A DNA stretch of 64,000 nt from Solirubrobacterales bacterium (GCA_025450585.1 JANWHD010000018.1:1-64000), one strand, 5' to 3'. Shown: positions 27,649-35,698, numbered from the stretch's first letter. The notes: generated by a model not told the origin, from the letters alone. Made by a program: numbers and translations.

Positions 27649-27747
27649 ATGAGCGACCAGCAAGTCCCCTACGAGCCGCCCAGCGTCGAGCAGGTCGACA
27701 CCGATGGCGAGCCGATCCACACTTCGCCAGGGCAGGTCGCCAGCTAG
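27649..27747 (+). CDS. Candidate RiPP precursor peptide, 32 residues
   Basis: ATG 27649 follows the strong ribosome binding site GGGAGGAAAAG. The peptide starts MSDQQVPYEPPSVEQV, continues DTDGEPIHTSPG and ends QVAS. The Tyr-x-x-Pro-x-Val spacing resembles the leader motif that PqqD-like proteins bind in lasso systems. It is flanked by the HPr-kinase-like gene and the radical SAM gene in one direction, and a PqqD-like gene is divergent. Core boundaries and modification are unknown; no lasso cyclase or transporter is visible nearby. Confidence 0.75.
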   Translation: MSDQQVPYEPPSVEQVDTDGEPIHTSPGQVAS

Positions 27748-27783
27748 GCGCGTCGCTGCGCTTCCGCCAGGGATGACCGGCTT

Positions 27784-29286
27784 TTGCTGACCCGTAGGCG
27801 CGAGGAGAGCTTCGCCTGGGGCCGGCTGCTCTGGCGCATCGGGCGCCGGCCCACCCGGGCGCTGACCGAGTGTCCGGAGCGGCCGATCGGCGCCAAGTTG
27901 GAGCTGACCTACGCCTGCAACCTGCGCTGCGGCTTCTGCTACACGGACTCGCCGCGGCACACCCTGCAGCGGACGCCCGAGCTGGGCGACGACGAGTGGC
28001 GGCGGGTGGTCCGCGAAGCGCTCGAGCTGGGCATCGTCGAGGCCGTCGTCACCGGCGGTGAGCCGTTCTTGCGGCGTGAGCTGACGCTGGAGGTCATCGA
28101 GACGCTGGCCACGGCCGGCGTCGGCGTCGCCCTCAACACCAACGGCTGGTTCGTCGACGAGGAGATCGCGGCGCGGCTGGGTGCACTCCGGGGTGTCACC
28201 GCCCACGTCTCCGTCGACGGCGCGCAGGCCAGCCTGCACGACTCCTCGCGCGGTGTCCCCGGCAGCTGGCGGCGGGCGATCGAGGGGATCGACCATCTGC
28301 TCAGCGCCGGAGTCGGCGTCTGCGCGGTCCACGTCGTCACTCCCGGCAACGCCGATGCCGTCGGGGCGCTCCTCGAGCAGATGTGGACGCTGGGCGTGCC
28401 CTGGGTGAGGGTGACGCCGGTGGTGGTGAACGGGGCGGCGGCGCGGGGCGGCGAGTGGAAGGTCTCGCGAGAGGCGCTGCGCAGGACCGCGACGGAGTTC
28501 GAAGAGCGACGCGGGACGGCGATGCGGATCACCGTCCAGGCGGCGACTGGGGGAACCCTCAGCCTGCAGGGCCGCGCCGCTCCCGGCAGCTTCCTGATCC
28601 GCCCCAATGGCGACGTGCGGCCGGACTCGCTGCGGCCGTTCACCTTCGGCAACGCGGCTCGCGACGGCGTGGACGCCTGCTGGGCGGCGCTGCGCGAAGG
28701 CTGGGACGACGAGCGGATCAACCGCTGGGCCGAGGCGATGAAGAAGCCGGAGGACCTGCCGAAGTCGGAGCTGGTTGCGTACCTCGATGACGAGATCCCC
28801 GTGACGAGGGGGCTGTCGGGCCCGACAGCCCTTTCCGGTACGCGCAACGGCCATTCGTCTGGCGGGCGGGATGCACCGGTTCCGGAGAAGACGCCGCCGA
28901 AATCAGTCGACCCCGCCGCGGAGCTTCTGGAAGCTGAAAAGAAGGTGCGGGACCTGGCCGGGGCACGGCGCTACCGGCACGCGCGCCTGCGCTGGAGCGG
29001 CAGCCCTCGGCAGCGCTTCGTGCGACTTGCCGGAGACGGCAGCTACCTGCGCCTCAACGAGTCGGGCGGCGTCGTCATGGACGCGCTCGACGGCGGCACG
29101 GTCGCCGACGCCGCAAGCGCGCTGCGCGCGCGCTACGGCCTGGACGAAGCGCGCGCCGACGAGGACGCCGTCGCCGCAGCCCGGGACCTGCAGAAGCGCG
29201 GAGTCGTGATGGCGGCGGATGCCTCCAGCTCCTTCCCCGCCGAGCCCGGCACGACGGACCTGCCGGGGTTGGAGCCGAACGGCTAG
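27784..29286 (+). CDS. Radical SAM peptide-modifying protein with C-terminal PqqD-like domain
   Basis: A 500-residue protein. The radical SAM core (about 35-260) has the cluster motif ACNLRCGFC, the SAM motif VVTGGEPFLRRE and LNTNGWFVDEE. After it, the usual place of a SPASM domain (FLIRPNGDVRPDS...FGNAARDG) lacks the cysteines needed for auxiliary clusters. A Pro-rich linker then joins a PqqD-like domain (about 400-480; RFVRLAGDGSYLRLNESGGVVMDAL). This pattern suggests a peptide maturase acting on the upstream precursor. Start TTG 27784 has only a weak ribosome binding site. The linker carries a perfect 22-bp palindrome (28810-28831). Confidence 0.85.
   Translation: MLTRRREESFAWGRLLWRIGRRPTRALTECPERPIGAKLELTYACNLRCGFCYTDSPRHTLQRTPELGDDEWRRVVREALELGIVEAVVTGGEPFLRRELTLEVIETLATAGVGVALNTNGWFVDEEIAARLGALRGVTAHVSVDGAQASLHDSSRGVPGSWRRAIEGIDHLLSAGVGVCAVHVVTPGNADAVGALLEQMWTLGVPWVRVTPVVVNGAAARGGEWKVSREALRRTATEFEERRGTAMRITVQAATGGTLSLQGRAAPGSFLIRPNGDVRPDSLRPFTFGNAARDGVDACWAALREGWDDERINRWAEAMKKPEDLPKSELVAYLDDEIPVTRGLSGPTALSGTRNGHSSGGRDAPVPEKTPPKSVDPAAELLEAEKKVRDLAGARRYRHARLRWSGSPRQRFVRLAGDGSYLRLNESGGVVMDALDGGTVADAASALRARYGLDEARADEDAVAAARDLQKRGVVMAADASSSFPAEPGTTDLPGLEPNG
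28807..28834. repeat. Palindrome inside the radical SAM gene linker
   Basis: A loopless perfect 22-bp palindrome (28810-28831; half-site GGGCTGTCGGG), extended by G-U and A-U pairs to 28807-28834 in RNA and followed by TTT on the coding strand. It sits in frame in a linker between domains, like the family B elements, though its sequence is unrelated to them. Confidence 0.7.
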
Positions 29287-29350
29287 CTGGCACACTTTCG
29301 TCACGAACTGGTCTTGAGGCGTTACAGCTTCGGCTCTACGGTCGGGCCTG

Positions 29351-29791
29351 ATGCCGACCGCCACGCTTGACCTACCTCTCAATCTCAAGGCGAAGGGCGA
29401 TCTTGCAGAGCTGACGGTCGCCGTCGATCTCCTGCGGCGCGGTTACAAGATTGCGATCCCGTATGGAGAGGATTGCGACTTCGACCTGATCCTGATCAGA
29501 GAGGACCGGCTCGAGCGGGTGCAGGTCAAACACACGCGTTCCGACGGCCGCGTGGTCACGGTCAGGTGCAGGTCGCACTCGCTGACCAACGGGAAGATCC
29601 GGCGCACGAAGCACTACACGGCCGAGACGATCGACCTTCTCGCGGTATACGACGCCACCTCGGATCGCTGCTATTACGTGCCCGCCTCGGAGCTCGGCTC
29701 AGGCCGCTCGATCCTTCACCTCCGCCTGGAGCCCGCTCGCAATGGCCAGCTGGCCGGCACGCGTCCAGCCGAGCGCTACCTGGATCCTTGA
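29351..29791 (+). CDS. PD-(D/E)XK nuclease-like protein, copy 1
   Basis: A 146-residue protein with KGDLAELTVAVDLLRRGYKIAIPYGEDCDFDLILI...VQVKHT: the helix Glu, the strand Asp in DFDLI and the QxK active-site lysine match the PD-(D/E)XK family that includes the cyanobacterial tRNA-intron endonuclease I-Ssp6803I. It is clearly paralogous to the minus-strand gene at 29965-30462 (shared RCRSHSLT(N/K)GKIR, TKHYTAETID and CYY blocks). The pair flanks tRNA-Ala(TGC). Whether it is an active homing enzyme or domesticated is unknown. Confidence 0.75.
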   Translation: MPTATLDLPLNLKAKGDLAELTVAVDLLRRGYKIAIPYGEDCDFDLILIREDRLERVQVKHTRSDGRVVTVRCRSHSLTNGKIRRTKHYTAETIDLLAVYDATSDRCYYVPASELGSGRSILHLRLEPARNGQLAGTRPAERYLDP

Positions 29792-29953
29792 GGAACGGCC
29801 TAACCGTGGTCTGCAACTGATCGCGCCCCCTGAGGTTTCTCCTATCCAGTAAGCAACCTCGGCCGCGTGGCCATCACTTGTGTCGCGACCCTTCTGATCG
29901 GAGCCTACGCGGGTTGATCCAAACGAGGGACTTCGCGCCTACAATTGAGGGGT

Positions 29954-30026
29954 GGGGCCATAGCTCAGCTGGCAGAGCGCGGCGTTTGCATCGCCGAGGT
30001 CGCCGGTTCGATCCCGGCTGGCTCCA
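29954..30026 (+). tRNA. tRNA-Ala(TGC)
   Basis: Cloverleaf: acceptor GGGGCCA with TGGCTCC (one wobble), D arm GCTC/GAGC, anticodon stem CGGCG/CGCCG around TTTGCAT (anticodon UGC), T arm GCCGG TTCGATC CCGGC. Discriminator A, no encoded CCA. It is uninterrupted. The minus-strand nuclease-like ORF runs into it from the 3' side. Confidence 0.95.
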
Positions 30027-30462
30027 CTTTCAGTTCCCGCGTGAAATCCGGCTCTGTGTAGTCCTCCGCCCTGCGGATTCCAATCCTCTGTCCGTTGCGC
30101 GCCGCAACCAACCGCAGGCTTAGCTCGCACCGACCCTCCCCGAGCTCGCTGGCCGGGCAGTAGTAACAGCGATCGGTCGTGCGGTCATAGACGGCAATCC
30201 AATCGATGGTCTCGGCCGTGTAGTGCTTCGTCTGCCGAATCTTCCCCTTCGTCAGAGAATGCGATCGGCATCGCACGAGGATCACCTGCCCGTTGGATTC
30301 CGTGTACTTGACCTGGATCCGGTGAAGGACGGAGCCGGCGTCCGCAATCAGGTCGTAGTCGCAATCCTCGCCGAACGGAATCGAAAGCTGGCAGCCTCGA
30401 TCCAACAGATCCGCAGCGACCTTCATCTCGGCTAGATCGCCCTTTCGCTTGCGCCAAGCCAC
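29965..30462 (-). CDS. PD-(D/E)XK nuclease-like protein, copy 2, overlapping tRNA-Ala antisense
   Basis: 165 residues from GTG 30462. KGDLAEMKVAADLLDRGCQLSIPFGEDCDYDLI...IQVKYT gives the same Glu, Asp and QxK pattern as copy 1, and the two align throughout the first 140 residues. Its last 20 or so residues (PAGIEPATSAMQTPRSAS) are encoded by the antisense strand of tRNA-Ala(TGC), so the natural stop has apparently been lost or the gene inserted against the tRNA. Copy 1 ends about 20 residues earlier in the alignment. It fits a tRNA-associated endonuclease, but activity is unproven. Confidence 0.75.
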   Translation of the reverse strand: MAWRKRKGDLAEMKVAADLLDRGCQLSIPFGEDCDYDLIADAGSVLHRIQVKYTESNGQVILVRCRSHSLTKGKIRQTKHYTAETIDWIAVYDRTTDRCYYCPASELGEGRCELSLRLVAARNGQRIGIRRAEDYTEPDFTRELKVEPAGIEPATSAMQTPRSAS

Positions 30463-30535
30463 GCGGCGACGCTACTTCTCTAGAGCGCACGCGTGGTGCG
30501 CAGACTGTGCCAAAAGTGCGACGGCCTACGGCTCG

Positions 30536-31387
30536 TCAGTCGTCGAAGTCGAAGTCCTTCGGGGGCTTCTGCTCGAACCAGAGCTGGTCGTCCTCGGGGG
30601 TCTCCTCGAGGAAGTCGGGGGTGTCCTCGAGCACGTCCTCGTGGCGCTTGGTGTCGGGCTCAGGGCCGCGGACCGCCTCGGGCTCCTCGTCCTCGATCTC
30701 GGCGACGCGCGGCGCGGCGGGCGCTTCCTCGGACTCGGGCTCTTCGGCGAGCTCAGGCTCGTCGTCCCGCGGCGCCTCAAGGGCCTGGTCGAGTTCGTCG
30801 GACAAGCGCTGCTCGTTCCAGAAAGCGTCGTCCTCGTCCTCGAGCTCGTCGTCGTCGTCGGGCGCCGGGCCCTGGACGCTGACCTCGGCCTCCTCGTCTT
30901 CGTCGAAGTCGGCAAGCGGGTCGGCCGGGGCGAGGCGAGGCTCGGCGATCTCCTCTTCGACCAGCTCCTCGTCGGTGGGCCTGGGCGACTCCGCGGCGAG
31001 CTCGGGCTCGATGTCGTGGAGCTCGGTCGGCTGCTCGGCGATCGCCTGGCGCTCCTCGGTCGTGGGACCGGCGGACTCGATGTCGGGGGCGGGCGAATCC
31101 GGCTCCTCCTCGGCAGCAGGCGCGGGCTCCTCGGCGGGCGGAGGTGGCGGCTCCTGCAGATCCGCGATCGTGGGCGGCTCGCGCCGGCCGGAGGGCTCCG
31201 CGGGCGTCTCGGGCTGCGCCATGAACTCGGTCGGCGCCTCCGCAGCGGCATCCGAGGGAGCCTCGTCCCCCGGCCGCTCGGCCTGGCCGAACGCCTGGTC
31301 CTCGAGCTGCTGCAGCTCGGAATCGCCCGCGCCGTGCTGGCGCTTCAGCTCCAAATGCTCTCTGATTGCCTCGTCAAGAATGCCCAT
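30536..31387 (-). CDS. Acidic, largely disordered protein
   Basis: 283 residues. The first 35 (MGILDEAIREHLELKRQHGAG) are helical; the rest is rich in Glu, Asp, Pro and Ala with no globular core, ending in WFEQKPPKDFDFDD, with a short aromatic patch near the end. I recall similar MGILDEAIREHLELK proteins from Solirubrobacterales, always uncharacterised. Strong codon and composition bias creates long shadow frames on the other strand, which are rejected. No function assigned. Confidence 0.8.
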   Translation of the reverse strand: MGILDEAIREHLELKRQHGAGDSELQQLEDQAFGQAERPGDEAPSDAAAEAPTEFMAQPETPAEPSGRREPPTIADLQEPPPPPAEEPAPAAEEEPDSPAPDIESAGPTTEERQAIAEQPTELHDIEPELAAESPRPTDEELVEEEIAEPRLAPADPLADFDEDEEAEVSVQGPAPDDDDELEDEDDAFWNEQRLSDELDQALEAPRDDEPELAEEPESEEAPAAPRVAEIEDEEPEAVRGPEPDTKRHEDVLEDTPDFLEETPEDDQLWFEQKPPKDFDFDD

Positions 31388-31474
31388 GAGCGGCGTACGT
31401 CGGGGAAACTAAAGCCTATGGGGTTATCCTTCGCCTTGCGAGGGCCCTGGGACGATCCTCCCAGCCGCGCACTC

Positions 31475-31547
31475 GGGGCTATAGCTCAGCTGGCAGAGCG
31501 CCTGGATCGCACCCAGGAGGTCGGCGGTTCGAATCCGCCTAGCTCCA
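31475..31547 (+). tRNA. tRNA-Ala(CGC)
   Basis: Cloverleaf: acceptor GGGGCTA with TAGCTCC, D arm GCTC/GAGC, anticodon stem CCTGG/CCAGG around ATCGCAC (anticodon CGC), T arm GGCGG TTCGAAT CCGCC. A decayed copy of its 3' half lies at 34017-34059, suggesting past integration at this tRNA. Confidence 0.94.
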
Positions 31548-31823
31548 TCGGAGGAAGCCCCTGCATGTCGGGATTTTTCGCTTCGCGGGAGATCTCCCGC
31601 CCCCCGTATCCCCCGCCATCTCAGCCACTAGTTGTCCTACCCACGGACGTTGTGAACGCGGCTGATCGGTGGCCGGTCTCCCGGCAAAGGCTCCGCATCA
31701 CCTGAATGAAACTCCATAGCGGAGACTTCTGGGCTACCTGACGGCTCCAATGGCTGGAAACTTGGGTCGGCCCCATTCCGATCGGATCAAAAAGGGAGAT
31801 AGATACGAGGGCAGTCGAGCTCC
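31548..31823. other. Noncoding segment after tRNA-Ala(CGC)
   Basis: 276 bases between the tRNA and the end of the next minus-strand gene. No supportable ORF, RNA or repeat was seen. Composition is less GC-rich than the flanks, consistent with the left end of an integrated segment. Confidence 0.4.
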
Positions 31824-32402
31824 CTAGCTCTCCTGGCTAGACCCGGTCGCCGTCCGCACCGCTGCCTTGCCGGCAGATTCACCAACCAAATCGGCGATTG
31901 ATGCTTTGGCGTCTGGCGGAGCCGTGAAGTAGGCCAAAGTCACCTGTTGCTCAGCGAATTGCCGAGCCAAAGTCTCAGACTTCTTGTCGCCAGGAGCGAT
32001 TTCCTGGGAGACCTGCGCCGCTTTATCGCCGGCCTCTTTCACTACGGATTCGGGCGCCTGCAGCACTATGGTTGCGCCACCGATTTTGACTTCTTTGAGT
32101 CGGGTAAAGAGCGCGCCCGACAGCAGCAGCCCCGCACCGATCGTCAAAGCAAAGATGACCACGGTGTCTGCATAGTCCGTCTGCGTGACGACTTTTTCAC
32201 CGGCAGCGGCTTGACCGATGGGTTCGGTCGTCGTGCTCTCCTTGGAGATCAGCCCGCCGCCTTCGGTCGAGTAGGCAAACCAGATCAGCGTGCCGATGAT
32301 GAGACCCAGACCGAGGACAATCAACACCGCCGCCAAGAATTTCTCCGTCCCGCTCAAGGGTTTCGGCGGCGGCACAGCGACGATTGAGGTGCTCCCATCC
32401 AC
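31824..32402 (-). CDS. Two-pass membrane protein of the kinase cassette
   Basis: 192 residues: short cytoplasmic N-terminus, membrane segment 1 (KFLAAVLIVLGLGLIIGTLIWFAY, about 21-44), an extracellular loop of about 40 residues, membrane segment 2 (TVVIFALTIGAGLLLSGALF, about 80-99), then a cytoplasmic tail of about 90 residues. No family recognised. It is divergent from the Ser/Thr kinase gene with 61 bases between the starts, and both lie inside the tRNA-bounded segment, so they probably act together. Confidence 0.7.
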   Translation of the reverse strand: MDGSTSIVAVPPPKPLSGTEKFLAAVLIVLGLGLIIGTLIWFAYSTEGGGLISKESTTTEPIGQAAAGEKVVTQTDYADTVVIFALTIGAGLLLSGALFTRLKEVKIGGATIVLQAPESVVKEAGDKAAQVSQEIAPGDKKSETLARQFAEQQVTLAYFTAPPDAKASIADLVGESAGKAAVRTATGSSQES

Positions 32403-32463
32403 GATGCGGCGATTAGAATACTGCAGCGGTACCTAGACAAGACAGGGAAAGGGTAATGAGCAG

Positions 32464-33822
32464 ATGGCGAGCATGAAGCTGGTTATCCAGGACGAGATCG
32501 GCCGTGGCGGCTATTGCATGGTTCACCGCCTGGTCGTGCAGGACGCTGAGAGCGGCGAGCAGATGGGCGATCCGATGGCCATCAAGCGCTTGCGGAATGA
32601 CTTGGTGCTGCCCGAGCACTTTCTGCGAGAGATTCGAGACCGCTTCGAGCGGGAGGCTCGTCTACTAGATGACACACTCGACCACGAGAACATCGTTTCG
32701 GTCGAGTTCCGCAAATTGAGCGGCGATGAGCCCTACTTCGTAATGCCGCTTGCTGATGGCAATGTCATGGATGAGTTGGTTACGCGGGCCGGCGATGAGG
32801 AGTGGGTCTGTCATGTCTTCCGGCAAATCCTTGAGGGCATGGCCTATGCCCACGGCAAGGGCGTGATCCATCGGGATCTCAAGCCACAGAATGTCCTGGT
32901 TTTCGGAGAGACGATTCGCTTGACCGACCTCGGTCTCGGTAAGAACCTGGAGGGCGGGACCGTCGGTCTGACGAGGACGGAAACCTGGTCAGGCACCCAG
33001 GCATACATGGCCTTGGAGCAGTTCTCGGAAATGAAGGACACCGGTCCCGCTTCCGATGTCTTCTCGCTCGGCAAGCTCCTGATGGCGATGCTCATCGGCA
33101 AACATCCCGATCCAGGACTGCCTGATGTCTCAGAGCTTCCCGAGCGTTTCCGCTACTTCGTGACGCGCTGCTGTGAGAAGAACCCGGACAACCGCTTTCC
33201 TGATGCTCGCGCCGCCCTAGAAGCCTTCCTGGAAGCCTTTGACAACGCTGATTCTTCGGAACCTGTTTTCCGAGAGCTGGAAGACGACCTCGCGCGGCTT
33301 ATTGAATCCTGGTTCGCCGCGCCAGCCAGCGAGGACTCGGGGGTTCTTAGAGACATTGATCAGCTGCTTCGGGAAAACCCGGAGGAGGAGTCCCTATACA
33401 CCAAGCGGGTCCCACGCCTTCCCGGCGATCTCCTAGAGGATTACCTGACCAAGCTCCCGGATTCGTTCGTGGAGATGCTGAGGGTCTACGACCGCTACGT
33501 CAGCGGCGGCCTGGTTTTCGAGTACTGCGATGAGGTCGCAGACTTCTACGCCAACGTATTCCGCTCCACGGATCGCCTCGATATTCGGAAGGTGATCGTC
33601 GACCGGCTTATCGAGTTGGGGCACTCCCATAACCGCTGGCACGTGCGGGACGTCCTGCTTGAGCTGCTGGCCGAGCTGGATCAGGGGACTGAAGCATCCA
33701 CTCTCTCGATGGCTGCCGATGCCATCCGGGAGAACCCAGAGGCCGCCCGCTTCGCCGCCGACATCGCCGACGAATACGAATTGCCGGCGGCCATCAAGAA
33801 AGCTTTCGACGCGCTCGACTAG
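32464..33822 (+). CDS. Ser/Thr protein kinase with helical C-terminal region
   Basis: 452 residues. The kinase domain (about 5-265) has the glycine loop IGRGGYCMVH, the ATP-binding Lys in PMAIKRL, a Glu in helix C (EREARLL), the catalytic loop HRDLKPQN, DLG in place of DFG, and ALEQF where APE is expected. Residues 266-452 are helical and repeat-like without membrane segments, so it is cytoplasmic, unlike PknB-type receptors. Codon use is less GC-biased than in neighbours. Together with the divergent membrane protein it makes a compact cassette between a tRNA and its remnant; a signalling or defence role is inference only. Confidence 0.85.
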   Translation: MASMKLVIQDEIGRGGYCMVHRLVVQDAESGEQMGDPMAIKRLRNDLVLPEHFLREIRDRFEREARLLDDTLDHENIVSVEFRKLSGDEPYFVMPLADGNVMDELVTRAGDEEWVCHVFRQILEGMAYAHGKGVIHRDLKPQNVLVFGETIRLTDLGLGKNLEGGTVGLTRTETWSGTQAYMALEQFSEMKDTGPASDVFSLGKLLMAMLIGKHPDPGLPDVSELPERFRYFVTRCCEKNPDNRFPDARAALEAFLEAFDNADSSEPVFRELEDDLARLIESWFAAPASEDSGVLRDIDQLLRENPEEESLYTKRVPRLPGDLLEDYLTKLPDSFVEMLRVYDRYVSGGLVFEYCDEVADFYANVFRSTDRLDIRKVIVDRLIELGHSHNRWHVRDVLLELLAELDQGTEASTLSMAADAIRENPEAARFAADIADEYELPAAIKKAFDALD

Positions 33823-34016
33823 CCGTTGTAGGGGGAGCGGTGGCCGATAAGGCCGCCTCCGCCTGGGAGGTCTAACGCGACGTAACCCAAAGTTAGGCGT
33901 TCGTATCGCTGCATATCCCTGCGTATCCGCCCCGAAATGTCGGCACGCTAAGCGGTCGCTGAGCTCGGCTAATTCCCTACTAATGGCAGACTTCTGAAGT
34001 TGTAACCCAGATTCGT

Positions 34017-34059
34017 CGCCTTGAATCGCACTCAGGAGGTCGGCGGTTGGAATTCACCT
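34017..34059 (+). pseudogene. Decayed 3' half of tRNA-Ala(CGC), candidate attachment-site remnant
   Basis: Matches positions 31503-31540 of tRNA-Ala(CGC) with few changes: ATCGCAC(C/T)CAGGAGGTCGGCGGTT is nearly intact, but T-arm bases are mutated (TTGGAATTCACC), so it cannot be a functional tRNA. It lies 2.5 kb downstream in the same orientation, as expected for one end of an element that integrated into the tRNA. Confidence 0.75.
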
Positions 34060-34112
34060 CGTCAGCAGCGGCGGGGCTACGTTCGCCAGCGTCAACTCTC
34101 TCGATGCACTAG

Positions 34113-35138
34113 CTACTCGATCAGCGCCAAGACCCGGCGCTCTACGAGCGCCTGCCGCCGTGGCGTAACAGTGGCTTCTTCGGCGGTGCCGGGAAGCTCG
34201 ATCGTCTTGCCGTCGCGGAAGCGGTCGAGCAGCCGGGGGTCGATGTAGGAGCTTCGGCAGACCGCCGGGGTGTTGCCGAGACGCTCGGCCACCCGCTTGA
34301 CCGCCGCCCGGATCGCGCGCTCCCCTCCGCCCTTCGAGCCCGGTGCACCTTTCTGCGCCAGCTCTACCGCCGCGAGGACGGTCCCGTGCCAGGTGCGGAA
34401 GTCCTTAGCCGAGAACTCCTCGCCGGCCTTCTCCTGTAGGTAGGCGTTGACGTCCTCGGAGCGGATGTCGCGCCAGGCGCCGTCCTCGCGGAAGACGAGT
34501 AGATCGTCGGGGCCGCTGCGGCGGCGGCGCATCGCCTCGATCGCCGCCTTCACTTCGGGATCGCGAATCGACTGGACACGACGCTGGCCGCTCTTCGCGG
34601 GGAAGTCGAAGACCACCTCCCCGTCCTCGATCGAGACGTGCTCTCGCAGCACCGTGGCGACCCCGTAGCTCTCGTTGGTCTCGGCATACTCCTCGCCTCC
34701 GATCCGAAAGAAGCCGAGGTCGAGCAGGCGCACCGCGCAGGCCAGGGCGCGCTCGCGCGGCATCCCTTCGAGCGCGAGGCCTTTCTTCACGACGCGGCGC
34801 AGCTTCGGGAGGATCGCGGCGAACTCGCGCATCGACTCGAACTTGTGCTGCGCCGCCCGCAGCTGCCAACGCTCGTGGTAGAGGTACTGCTTGCGACCGG
34901 CTTCGTCGAGGCCGGTCGCCTGGATGTGGCCGTAGGGATCGCTGCAGATCCAGACGTCTCGCCAGGCCGGCGGGATTGCCAGCGCCCGAATCCGCTCCAG
35001 GGTGTCCTCGTCTATGACGCTCCCGCCTTCGGGGTCGAGGTAGCTGAAGCCCGTGCCGCGGCGCCTGCGGCTGATTCCTGGTCCCGAGCAGTCCGAGCGC
35101 CTGAGCCGCCCACGAGAGCGAAGCTCAGGTCCGTTCAT
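34113..35138 (-). CDS. DNA topoisomerase IB (poxvirus type)
   Basis: 341 residues. It relaxes supercoils through a 3'-phosphotyrosine intermediate. Seen: SRRRRGTGFSYLDPEG, AIPPAWRDVWICSDPYGHIQATGLDEAGRKQYLYHERW, catalytic Arg region FPAKSGQRRV, RTWHGT, and the nucleophile Tyr in CRSSYIDPRLLDRF. Start ATG 35138 is chosen from homology at RRRRGTGFSY; it overlaps the stop of a 16-codon upstream ORF (ATGA). The frame continuing to 35291 has no family resemblance. Confidence 0.93.
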   Translation of the reverse strand: MNGPELRSRGRLRRSDCSGPGISRRRRGTGFSYLDPEGGSVIDEDTLERIRALAIPPAWRDVWICSDPYGHIQATGLDEAGRKQYLYHERWQLRAAQHKFESMREFAAILPKLRRVVKKGLALEGMPRERALACAVRLLDLGFFRIGGEEYAETNESYGVATVLREHVSIEDGEVVFDFPAKSGQRRVQSIRDPEVKAAIEAMRRRRSGPDDLLVFREDGAWRDIRSEDVNAYLQEKAGEEFSAKDFRTWHGTVLAAVELAQKGAPGSKGGGERAIRAAVKRVAERLGNTPAVCRSSYIDPRLLDRFRDGKTIELPGTAEEATVTPRRQALVERRVLALIE

Positions 35139-35185
35139 TCGGACGGTGGTGTCGGAATCGGCCTGTCTTCCGTGAGTGCCTTCAT
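35135..35185 (-). CDS. 16-residue upstream ORF coupled to topoisomerase IB
   Basis: ATG 35185 follows GAGGAGGACC and encodes MKALTEDRPIPTPPSE, whose TGA overlaps the topoisomerase ATG by four bases. The topoisomerase itself has no good ribosome binding site, so reinitiation after this short ORF is a plausible way to start it. It may have no other role. Confidence 0.5.
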   Translation of the reverse strand: MKALTEDRPIPTPPSE

Positions 35186-35698
35186 CGGTCCTCCTCCTCA
35201 GCCGACCCGGGTTCGGCCCATCTCGGTGAGGAGTGAGCGCAAGCCGCTCCCTTACGCCTCTTGGCGTCTCTACCCCTAGGGGCCAGCGCAAAACGCCGCC
35301 TGCTACAGAGCCAGAGCGACGGCCTTAAGGTGCAGCGCCTCGAGCCGCCTCAGCTGTTCGGTCGCCCGTTCGGCCAGGGCGCCGAGAGCGGGGCTCTCAG
35401 CGAAGACGAAGCTGTCTGGTGTCCAGTGCGCGGGGACGACGGCCGCGGATCGTCCGCAGAGCTTGGACCGTGCGAGCGAGGGAAGGTGCCGTTCGGGCAC
35501 CCGGCGCCTCGACTCCCGCTTTCCTCTCCCGCAGCATGGCAGCGGTTTACCCAGGGGCGGTCATGTCAAAACATGGATCCAAAGCAGAGGGGAAAGAGGT
35601 CACCCCTCTTCGCCGGTCGCGTCCGGGGTCGGAGCGCGCCAGGCGTGTCGAACCGCTTCGTTCGTTTTCACCCGTTCGCCGAGGGGTATGAGACGGCC
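35186..35698. other. Gene-poor spacer
   Basis: 513 bases without a supported gene. A 65-codon minus-strand frame at 35303-35500 (ending AERATEQLRRLEALHLKAVALAL) looks helical and could be a relic, but it has no recognised homology or good ribosome binding site. No RNA or repeat is seen. Confidence 0.35.

Noticed and set aside
30449..31705. 418-codon plus-strand frame opposite the acidic protein
   Set aside because: It is the complement of the Glu/Asp-rich gene, giving Leu/Gly/Arg-rich sequence, and it runs through tRNA-Ala(CGC).
35303..35500. 65-codon minus-strand ORF in the spacer before the USP-like gene
   Set aside because: It has a plausible helical ending but no ribosome binding site, no recognised family and no partner; kept only as a note in the spacer entry.
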